Positions 25,315 through 31,854 of a stretch of DNA of 54,447 bases are shown here, one piece after another. Source of the DNA: Pacificispira sp002696645 (GTDB lineage: Bacteria > Pseudomonadota > Alphaproteobacteria > UBA8366 > Aestuariispiraceae); NCBI RefSeq assembly GCF_048892425.1, contig NZ_JBLZHU010000014.1, positions 1 through 54,447 of the forward strand, in the 5' to 3' direction. The translations under genes and the position numbers were made by a program. Under the pieces are notes generated by a model. It was not told the DNA's origin and did no database searches. It saw nothing but the letters and a program-made list of their open reading frames with translations. The stretch's first letter is position 1. Every line of letters begins with the position of its first letter.

Positions 25315-25988
25315 TATAGCCCGCTTTCGCTGATGTGATATCCGGCCTTTGCGGCCGCTTCCCTCAACCGCCCGACGCTCGTGATGCCCTTGTCAAAACT
25401 GACGCTAACTTCCCGGCGTTCGAACGAGACGCTGGCCTCGCCGACACCCGGTTCGGCGCCAAGCAGCGCCTCGACGGTCCGCGCGCAGCCCACACAATGC
25501 ATTCCATCGATCCCGAAGATGGTCCTGACCAATTGTGTTCTGGATGCCGCATCGTCCAGGTGAGGCGCAGTGTTCATCGTTGGTCGCTCGCTGATCGCGT
25601 CCATGATCGTGCAGGCGCTCAAATCCCCGCCACCGGGACATCTGGCGATGAGCACATCGAGCGCCGAGCGAATGTCCTCCAATTGTGCGATCTTGCCGTC
25701 CACATCCTGGCGCTTGGCGACAGCCTGCATACGCACATCAGAACAGTCTGCATTCGGATCCGTCTTCAACGCCAGGAGTTCGGCAATCTCGCACAACGAG
25801 AATCCGAGTTCCTGTGCCTGCCGGATGAAGCGGATGCGCTCGACAGTCTCGCGTTCATAATGGCGATAGCCGCCGCCGCTTGGACGCAATGGCTGTTCGA
25901 TCAATCCTCGTCGTTCGTAAAACCGGATCGTCTCGACGCCGACACCGGCCTGTTCGGCGGCGCGGGCTATGGTCATCGCTCTTGCCAT
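25314..25988 (-). CDS. MerR regulator fused to a C-terminal HMA metal-binding domain
   Basis: A 224-residue two-domain regulator. Residues 1-75 are the MerR winged helix (TIARAAEQAGVGVETIRFYE, RRGLIEQPLRPSGGGYRHYE). The metal site has three Cys, in NADCSDV and in the loop ARCPGGGDLSACTIM, like mercury-type MerR sensors. After a short linker (from ~145) comes a complete heavy-metal-associated fold (IFGIDGMHCVGCARTVEALL to AGYHISESGL) with the GMHCVGC pair, as in MerP or CopZ. Thus the sensor carries its own metal-capturing domain. Ordinary MerR proteins end near residue 140. It is autoregulated by the promoter just upstream and coupled to the CcdA-like gene. Confidence 0.88.
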   Translation of the reverse strand: MARAMTIARAAEQAGVGVETIRFYERRGLIEQPLRPSGGGYRHYERETVERIRFIRQAQELGFSLCEIAELLALKTDPNADCSDVRMQAVAKRQDVDGKIAQLEDIRSALDVLIARCPGGGDLSACTIMDAISERPTMNTAPHLDDAASRTQLVRTIFGIDGMHCVGCARTVEALLGAEPGVGEASVSFERREVSVSFDKGITSVGRLREAAAKAGYHISESGL

Positions 25989-26008
25989 GCTGTCTCATCT
26001 CCCCATAA

Positions 26009-26040
26009 ACAATAGACTCCGTATATTGGTACGGGGTCAA
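26009..26040 (-). promoter_or_regulatory. MerR-type promoter for the MerR-HMA gene
   Basis: Leftward -35 TTGACC (26040-26035) and -10 TATTGT (26014-26009), 20-bp spacer with dyad CCGTA-CCAATA-TACGG. The sites lie directly before the MerR-HMA start, so the gene is activated by its own product. Confidence 0.75.
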
Positions 26041-26086
26041 CAATTGAAGAGGCGGTTCACGACAGTTTTGACCGGATCAAATGTTG

Positions 26087-27511
26087 TCATCCCGCGCAGC
26101 AGGAGAGCTTTGCGACGTCCTTGTCGAAGCCTTGGGCGGCGAGCTTGAGCCCTTCCACGGTGGTGAGATAGGGAAAGATCGTCTCACCCAGTTCCTTGGT
26201 CGTCATTCCATACTTGATCGCCAGCACTATGGTCTGGATGCTGTCCGCACCTTCAGGAGCGAGAATCTGCGCTCCCAGCAACCGATCTGACTTTGCATCG
26301 GCCGTTAGCTTGATCAGCCCGCGCGTATCGCGGGCGGCCAGCGCGCGCGGCACCTGATCGAGCGGCGCAACCGATGTCTTGATCTCGAAACCGCGTTCGC
26401 GAGCCTGTTTCTCCGAAAAGCCGACTCCAGCCACCTGTGGATCGGTGAACACCACCCAAGGCATGGCGGAATTGTCATAGATGAGGCTGTCGCCGTTCAA
26501 AGCGTTCTTCGCGGCGAGCTTGGCGCCATAAGCAGCCATATGGACGAACTGGTCGCGCCCGGTGACGTCACCCGCGGCGTAGACACCCTCGCGGGTGGTG
26601 CGCATACGGTCATCGACAACAACGCCGCCGTTGCGGGCCAATTCCACACTACTTTCGACAAGACCAAGGTCGGCGGTGTTAGGTACGCGCCCAGTGGTCA
26701 CAAGAACCTTTTCGGCGGTTAACGTTTCAATTCGACCATCCACGTCAACGCTTAACGCGATTTCGCCGTCACCGCTTTTGATCCCGGAATAGCTGAGGCC
26801 AGCGCGTACAGTGATGCCTTCGCCGACCAGATAGCCGGTAAGCGCCTCGGCAATTTCCGGTTCCGCCTCAGGCAACAGGCGCGAGCGCGTGACCAGCGTC
26901 ACCCTGGTGCCGAGGCGCGCGAACATCTGCGCCAGTTCGCAGCCTATATAGCCGCCCCCGATGACCAGTAGCGAGCGCGGCTGTTCCTTAAGCTCCAGCG
27001 CAGTGGTGCTGGTGAGGTAAGGAACGCGCTCCATGCCGGGGATGGAAGGAATCGCCGGCGATGCACCCGTGGCGATGATGATCTTGCCGGTGCTGATCGG
27101 ACTTCCGTCCACCAGCACGCCCGAACCATTGAGCCGTGCGGCGCCTTCCAGATATGCGACACCATCGTATTCGGGCAGCAGGTCGATATATTTCTTCTGC
27201 CTGAGCGTCCCGACCAGATCGTCCTTGGCCGCGACCAGTGCGCGCCAATCGCTGACATGGGCCTCTCCGGCAAGCCCCGGAAACCGACTCGAAGCGCCTG
27301 CGCCATGCACCGCCTCAGCGGCGCGGATCATGGTCTTGGAGGGTACACAGCCGACATTGACACAGGTACCGCCGATCGTGCCGTGCCCGATGAGGGCGAC
27401 CTTCGCCCCCTCTCCGACGGCCGTGATCGCGGCGGAAAAGCCTGCTGAACCAGCCCCGATAACGGCAAGATCGTAGGTGCGGTCAGCTCGCGGCGCGCAG
27501 CAATCGTTCAT
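26087..27511 (-). CDS. merA: Mercuric reductase
   Basis: Cytoplasmic flavoenzyme reducing Hg(II) to Hg(0) with NADPH. The 474-residue protein has the FAD motif DLAVIGAGSAGFSAA, the redox pair C50/C55 in GGTCVNVGCVPSK, the NADPH motif VIGGGYIGCELAQMF, the second FAD motif VYAAGDVTG, the dimer domain, and the C-terminal vicinal pair KLSCCAG that delivers Hg(II) to the active site. It lacks the N-terminal HMA (NmerA) domain and starts MNDCCAPRAD instead, with a Cys-Cys pair. It overlaps merF by one base and is last in the merTPFA operon. Confidence 0.95.
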   Translation of the reverse strand: MNDCCAPRADRTYDLAVIGAGSAGFSAAITAVGEGAKVALIGHGTIGGTCVNVGCVPSKTMIRAAEAVHGAGASSRFPGLAGEAHVSDWRALVAAKDDLVGTLRQKKYIDLLPEYDGVAYLEGAARLNGSGVLVDGSPISTGKIIIATGASPAIPSIPGMERVPYLTSTTALELKEQPRSLLVIGGGYIGCELAQMFARLGTRVTLVTRSRLLPEAEPEIAEALTGYLVGEGITVRAGLSYSGIKSGDGEIALSVDVDGRIETLTAEKVLVTTGRVPNTADLGLVESSVELARNGGVVVDDRMRTTREGVYAAGDVTGRDQFVHMAAYGAKLAAKNALNGDSLIYDNSAMPWVVFTDPQVAGVGFSEKQARERGFEIKTSVAPLDQVPRALAARDTRGLIKLTADAKSDRLLGAQILAPEGADSIQTIVLAIKYGMTTKELGETIFPYLTTVEGLKLAAQGFDKDVAKLSCCAG

Positions 27512-27741
27512 CAGTGGCTCCTTTCAGCGCGATTGTTGCGGAGCTTTGCGCGCCGTAACAGAAGGTAGGCTGCCAGTCCGGCCACCAGAATGGGGAGAGC
27601 GATCCATACATAGCCGAGATAGCTAGCCAGGGCGGCGAGCACGACGCCGCCGCTTGATACCAGCAACAGGGGAACAAGGCAGCACAGCACCGCAACCGCT
27701 CCACCGATCAACCCAAGGCTTACATGGGACGGATCGCTCAT
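27511..27741 (-). CDS. merF: MerF-like mercury uptake protein
   Basis: Small inner-membrane protein that moves Hg(II) to MerA. From the ATG at 27741 it has 76 residues and two helices: LGLIGGAVAVLCCLVPLLLV with the vicinal Cys pair C20/C21, and a second helix about 45-62. Classical MerF has a second Cys pair at the cytoplasmic side; here the tail (RRAKLRNNRAERSH) is basic and Cys-free, so transfer to MerA may run through the first pair only. It lies between merP (4-base gap) and merA (1-base overlap). A longer in-frame upstream extension overlaps merP and is rejected. Confidence 0.85.
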   Translation of the reverse strand: MSDPSHVSLGLIGGAVAVLCCLVPLLLVSSGGVVLAALASYLGYVWIALPILVAGLAAYLLLRRAKLRNNRAERSH

Positions 27742-27745
27742 CGGC

Positions 27746-28081
27746 TCATTCTCCGGCGATATGTGCCGGATAGCCGGCGTTCTCCGAGGCGGTCGCGATG
27801 GAATCGATGCTCGCCTCGGACGGATCGAACACGACGGTTGCCGTCCTGGCATCGAAATCGACCGTCACCAACCGAACACCCTCAACGCTTTCCATTGCCT
27901 TTCTCACCGTGACAGGACAGAGCGCGCAGGTCATACCCGGCACATCGAAGGTGGCGGTCTGTTCGCTCGAAGCAGCCTGAGCCGCTGAAACAAGGACCGG
28001 CGACGCGATAGTGGCGACGAGAGGTAGTCCGGATATGCCCAGAACAAGCAATCCAGCGGTAATAAAGAACTTCGATTTCAT
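27746..28081 (-). CDS. merP: Periplasmic mercury-binding protein
   Basis: Captures Hg(II) in the periplasm and hands it to MerT. The 111-residue protein has a long signal peptide ending near SAAQA and an HMA fold with the site GMTCALCPVTVRKAM (C52 and C55), followed by VKV-type strands and GYPAHIAGE. The Ala-Leu between the Cys is typical of MerP. It is the second gene of the mer operon, 13 bases after merT. Confidence 0.93.
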   Translation of the reverse strand: MKSKFFITAGLLVLGISGLPLVATIASPVLVSAAQAASSEQTATFDVPGMTCALCPVTVRKAMESVEGVRLVTVDFDARTATVVFDPSEASIDSIATASENAGYPAHIAGE

Positions 28082-28094
28082 TGGGGTCTTCTCC

Positions 28095-28493
28095 TTAATA
28101 GAAAAACGGCGCCCACCAATTGATGGTCAGTGCCAGGACGACTAGTACCGTCGAGAGCCACAGGGCGGATTTGGTGATGAGAGCGGATTCAGGCCGTGCG
28201 CAATAGGAGCCGTCCTCACAGGCTGGTTTGGCCTTGAAATAGACCTGTCGGAAGCCGAGCCCGATGAAGACGAGCGCCACGCCCGCGAAAATCGGCTTGT
28301 AGGGCTCAAGCGCGGTGAGGTTGCCGATCCACGCGCCGGATATGCCAAGTGTCAGCAGCACGAGCGGTGCAATGCAGCAGGTGGAGGCAAGGATTGCGCC
28401 GATGACGCCGCCGGTTGCGAACCAGCCCTTGCGCCGATCGCTGGTTTCCAACGCCGCGTCCGGCATTGTTGTTTCAATTTCCATATCGCTCAT
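28095..28493 (-). CDS. merT: Mercuric ion transporter
   Basis: Inner-membrane Hg(II) importer. The 132-residue protein has three helices; the first holds the vicinal pair C39/C40 (ILASTCCIAPLVLL), and the cytoplasmic loop has C92 and C98 (KPACEDGSYCARP), both diagnostic. It is the first gene of the operon, directly under the MerR-type promoter at 28524-28554. The N-terminal ~20 residues are more acidic than in the Tn501 protein. Confidence 0.94.
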   Translation of the reverse strand: MSDMEIETTMPDAALETSDRRKGWFATGGVIGAILASTCCIAPLVLLTLGISGAWIGNLTALEPYKPIFAGVALVFIGLGFRQVYFKAKPACEDGSYCARPESALITKSALWLSTVLVVLALTINWWAPFFY

Positions 28494-28523
28494 GCGGTTT
28501 TCCCTCGAAGTTCAATTGAATGC

Positions 28524-28554
28524 AAGCTACAGTCTGTAGCAACTACAGACTCAA
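28524..28554 (-). promoter_or_regulatory. mer operator/promoter
   Basis: Leftward -35 TTGAGT (28554-28549) and -10 TAGCTT (28529-28524), 19-bp spacer with the dyad CTGTAG-TTG-CTACAG. It lies between merT and the divergent merR, as in standard mer operons. Confidence 0.82.
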
Positions 28555-28567
28555 GAGGTATTTTGAG

Positions 28568-28981
28568 ATGACCGATCACGTTTCCGGGAAGACATTGCAA
28601 CGCGCCGAACTGGCGAGGCGCACGGGCTGCAATCTCGAAACCATCCGCTATTACGAGAAGACAGGCATGATGCCCGATCCGCCGCGCACGGCGTCCGGCT
28701 ATCGCGTCTATGACGAAGCCCACGTCTCGCGGCTGCGTTTCATCCTGCGCGCTCGCGAACTCGGCTTTTCCATCTATGGGATCCGAGGCCTGCTCGATCT
28801 CGTCGATGGCGGCACGCAGACCTGCGCCGAGGTGAAGGAACGGACCGAGCGGCACCTCGCCGACGTCCGTGCCAAGATCGCCGACCTCAAGCGGATCGAG
28901 AAGGTGCTGGCGGGGACCGCCGCGCAGTGCTCCGGCGAGGAGGTGCCTGAATGCCCGGTACTGGAGGCGCTGGCATCGTGA
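28568..28981 (+). CDS. merR: Mercury-responsive regulator MerR
   Basis: Hg(II)-dependent activator/repressor of the divergent merTPFA operon. The 137-residue protein from the ATG at 28568 has the winged helix AELARRTGCNLETIRYYEKT and the GYRVYDEAHVSRLRFILRAR segment. The three Hg-binding Cys are in QTCAEVKE and in the loop AQCSGEEVPECPVLEAL. The stop overlaps the YnfA-like start by one base, so the two are co-translated. An upstream in-frame ATG at 28520 lies inside the promoter and is rejected. Confidence 0.92.
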   Translation: MTDHVSGKTLQRAELARRTGCNLETIRYYEKTGMMPDPPRTASGYRVYDEAHVSRLRFILRARELGFSIYGIRGLLDLVDGGTQTCAEVKERTERHLADVRAKIADLKRIEKVLAGTAAQCSGEEVPECPVLEALAS

Positions 28982-29307
28982 TGGCGACACTTGCAATCTA
29001 CATAGGAGCGGCACTGGCGGAAATTGCCGGCTGCTTCGCCTTCTGGGCCTGGCTGCGTCTGGACCGCTCGCCGCTCTGGCTCGTTCCCGGTATGGCCGGC
29101 CTTGCTCTCTTTGCCTGGCTGCTGACACGCATCGACAGCGATTTCGCGGGCCGCGCCTACGCTGCCTATGGCGGCTTCTATATTGGCGCGTCGCTCTTGT
29201 GGCTCTGGGTAGTCGAAGCGCAACGCCCGGATCGTTGGGACGTGACCGGCGCCACGGTTTGTCTCCTTGGTGCGGCGATCATCATCTGGGGGCCGCGTCC
29301 CGCCTGA
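28981..29307 (+). CDS. YnfA/UPF0060 family membrane protein
   Basis: A 108-residue protein with four hydrophobic helices and the family signature AEIAGCFAFWAWLRLDRSPL, then AYAAYGGFYIGASLLWLW. UPF0060 proteins resemble small multidrug resistance exporters, and homologues are often found next to mer genes; the substrate is not established. The start at 28981 overlaps the merR stop, so expression follows merR. Intact length. Confidence 0.88.
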   Translation: MATLAIYIGAALAEIAGCFAFWAWLRLDRSPLWLVPGMAGLALFAWLLTRIDSDFAGRAYAAYGGFYIGASLLWLWVVEAQRPDRWDVTGATVCLLGAAIIIWGPRPA

Positions 29308-29448
29308 CGGCACGCGGCCACACGGCCAGCCTTCTCTCGGTACGCCGCTTTTCCATCACCTCCGACACGCCAGCCGGAGCTTCGTCCGCAGTCCGCGCAG
29401 CGACGAGGCTTGGCTTCAATAATCTTAGTCGTTGCTTCAAATTATAGC

Positions 29449-29483
29449 TCCTGCAAAATTCCAAATAATTCTCAATTGCAGGA
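29449..29483. promoter_or_regulatory. Inverted repeat before the multicopper oxidase
   Basis: Perfect eight-base arms TCCTGCAA and TTGCAGGA, 19 bases apart, end seven bases before the ATG at 29491. They could be a regulator site (CueR- or TetR-like) or a leader hairpin that covers the ribosome site. Confidence 0.45.
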
Positions 29484-29490
29484 ACGTTGA

Positions 29491-30633
29491 ATGCTCGAGA
29501 TTTCCGACTGGCTGCGAACACGATTGAGCCGGCGTATGGTTATGGGAGCGGGCCTTGCGGCCGCAGGCGGGTCCGCTGTCGCCGCGGTGGGCAGTGCGCA
29601 GGAGGTCAATTAACCCGGATATGCCGGCGGCAAGCCGCATCAAGGGATGGCAGGTTCGGGCCATCAGTCCGGTCACGGATCCAGCCACGGCGCGATGATG
29701 ACGGTCGGCGACGTCGATGAGACGCGGAACGGGTTCGACACGTCGAAGATGCTGACAGAGTGGGAGACCGGAACCGTTTCCGATCTTCCCGATGGGCGGA
29801 CACAACACACCTTCGTCATGGAAGCCGTCGACAAAGAAATCGAGATCGCGCCCGGCGTCATGTTTCCGGCCTGGACCTACAATGGCAAGGTGCCCGGCCC
29901 GGCGCTGAGAGCAACCGAAGGTGAAAGGCGAAAGATCGTCTTCCGCAATTACGACTCGCAGCCCCATTCGATCCATTTTCACGGCATCCACTCCGCGCGC
30001 ATGGACGGTGTCCCCGGCGCTGGTGTGGTCAATCCGGGCGAGGAGTTCGTCTATGAGTTCGATGCCAAGCCGTTCGGCTGCCATTTCTATCACTGTCACG
30101 CGCTGCCGCTGAAACGGCATATCCACAAGGGGCTCTACGGGCTTTTCGTTGTCGATCCCGACCCGGCACGCCATGCCGAGCATGCCGATGTTGCTCGCTC
30201 ACGCCTGCTCGGCACCCCGGAGAATGCCGGCTGGCAGGAACTCGCCATGGTGATGAATGCCTTCGACACGAACTTCGACGACGAAAACGAGGTTTATGCC
30301 GTCAACACCGTCGCGCATGCCTATACGAAGCGGCCGATCCGCATCCTGCGCGACAAACCGGTGCGCATTTATCTCGCCAACGCGGTCGAGTTCGACCCGA
30401 TCAATTCGTTCCATCTGCACGGGAACTTTTTCGACTATTTCGACCAAGGCACTACACTCACGCCGACTTCCAGGACGGTCGATCTGATCACGCAGTGCCA
30501 GGGACAGCGCGGCATCTTGGAATTCTCGTTCAAGGACCATGAGCCGGGTCTTTACATGTTCCATGCCCACCAGTCGGAGTTCGCCGAGCTCGGCTGGATG
30601 AGCATGTTCGAAGTTGTGGAGCAGGTCGCATGA
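29491..30633 (+). pseudogene. Two-domain multicopper oxidase, stop codon after signal peptide
   Basis: The frame opens at 29491 with a Tat-like signal (SRRMVMGAGLAAAGGSAVAA) and meets TAA at 29611-29613, then continues in the same frame to 30633. The remainder has cupredoxin copper motifs: HSIHFHGIHSARMD, FGCHFYHCHALPLKRHI, NSFHLHGNFFDY and YMFHAHQSEFAELGWM. The type 1 site lies in domain 1, the layout of two-domain (small) multicopper oxidases. A later ATG at 29647 could make a leaderless protein of 328 residues that would not be exported. Periplasmic Cu(I) or metal oxidation is the likely original role. Either a nonsense mutation or a sequencing error. Confidence 0.85.
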
Positions 30634-31808
30634 ACGACGTGTCATCAACCCAGACGATCACAGCGGCTCCCAGCGTGCCGCAACCCTCACGCGTGGCACT
30701 GGCTTGGCTGATCCTCCCGCTCGCCGTGCTCGCGCTCGCGATTACCTGGCTCGTCACCGCCAATCCTTTGCGAACCTTCGACAACGGCGCGCCACCCGTC
30801 GAAAACCTCACCTTCGAAAGGACGGTCCTTTCGTCGGATGGCATCGAGATCCTCGTTCGCGCGGGCGGGTCAGAGCCGATGACGATCGCCCAGGTTCTCG
30901 TTGACGATGCCTACTGGCAGTTCGCGCAGGAACCGTCAGGTCCGCTCGCCCGTGGTGCTACTGCCTGGATCCGTTTGCCCTATCCATGGGTTCTCGGTGA
31001 AGCACACGCGTTCAAGATCATCACCAACACGGGCGCCACATTCGAGCACGAGATCGCCGTTGCGGTTCCGACACCGGTCAGCAGCGTGTCGATGTTGAGC
31101 GCCCAGGCACTCCTGGGGGTGATCGTCGGGATCGTGCCGGTGGCCATCGGGTTGATGTTCTATCCGGCGTTGCGCGGCGTCGGCCGCAACGGCATGAATT
31201 TCCTGCTCGCCATGACGGTCGGTCTGCTCGCCTTCCTGATGATCGACGCGGCGGGCGAGGCCTTCGACCTTGCCGGTGAGTCCGCAGCCATCTTCCAGGG
31301 GCAAGCCATGGTGGCGCTTGCGGCGGCGGCGAGCTTTCTGTTGCTCATAGCCGCCGGGCGTCGTGGCGGCACGCCGGCCGGGCTGACGCTTGCAACCTTC
31401 ATCGCTCTCGGGATCGGCCTGCATAACCTCGGCGAAGGACTGGCGATCGGCGCCGCCTTCGCCGCCGGGGCGGCCGGGCTTGGCACCTTCCTCGTGCTGG
31501 GCTTCACCATTCACAACATCACCGAGGGTATCGACATTGCCGCGCCGATGCTGAAGAAGCGCCCGCCGCTGTGGACCTTCCCGGCGCTGACCCTGCTTGC
31601 CGGCGGCCCGGCCGTCCTGGGCCTGTGGATCGGAAGTCTCGCCTATGCGCCGCAATGGTCGGCGCTGGCGCTAGCGATCGGAGCCGGCGCCTATCTGGCA
31701 AGATCCGACGGCCGCGGGGCAGCAGCTCTGCTATCATGGCCGGTCATGGCCGGGCTCGCCTTTGGTGTCACCTTCATGTACGGCACGGCCATGTTGGTCA
31801 AAGTCTGA
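30630..31808 (+). CDS. ZIP-family metal transporter with periplasmic-domain extension
   Basis: Metal importer/transporter, coupled to the oxidase by a four-base overlap (ATGA). The 392-residue protein has an N-terminal helix (~24-42), then a ~100-residue beta-rich exported domain (FERTVLSSDGIEILVRAGG, FKIITNTGATFEHEIAV), then seven to eight helices with ZIP metal motifs HNLGEGLAIG in helix 4 and HNITEGIDIAAP in helix 5. The extra soluble domain is unusual for bacterial ZIPs and resembles a cupredoxin-like sandwich. Co-translation with a copper oxidase suggests it handles the oxidised or released metal. The ZIP call is firm. Confidence 0.85.
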   Translation: MNDVSSTQTITAAPSVPQPSRVALAWLILPLAVLALAITWLVTANPLRTFDNGAPPVENLTFERTVLSSDGIEILVRAGGSEPMTIAQVLVDDAYWQFAQEPSGPLARGATAWIRLPYPWVLGEAHAFKIITNTGATFEHEIAVAVPTPVSSVSMLSAQALLGVIVGIVPVAIGLMFYPALRGVGRNGMNFLLAMTVGLLAFLMIDAAGEAFDLAGESAAIFQGQAMVALAAAASFLLLIAAGRRGGTPAGLTLATFIALGIGLHNLGEGLAIGAAFAAGAAGLGTFLVLGFTIHNITEGIDIAAPMLKKRPPLWTFPALTLLAGGPAVLGLWIGSLAYAPQWSALALAIGAGAYLARSDGRGAAALLSWPVMAGLAFGVTFMYGTAMLVKV

Positions 31809-31854
31809 AGCCCTGGCGGACCGCGCTGGCTCGATCAGCGCGGTCACAGCATGC

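Noticed and set aside
29437..30183. A 248-codon leftward frame over the multicopper oxidase
   Set aside because: The rightward strand has all copper motifs in one frame. The antisense frame has no start signal or domain.
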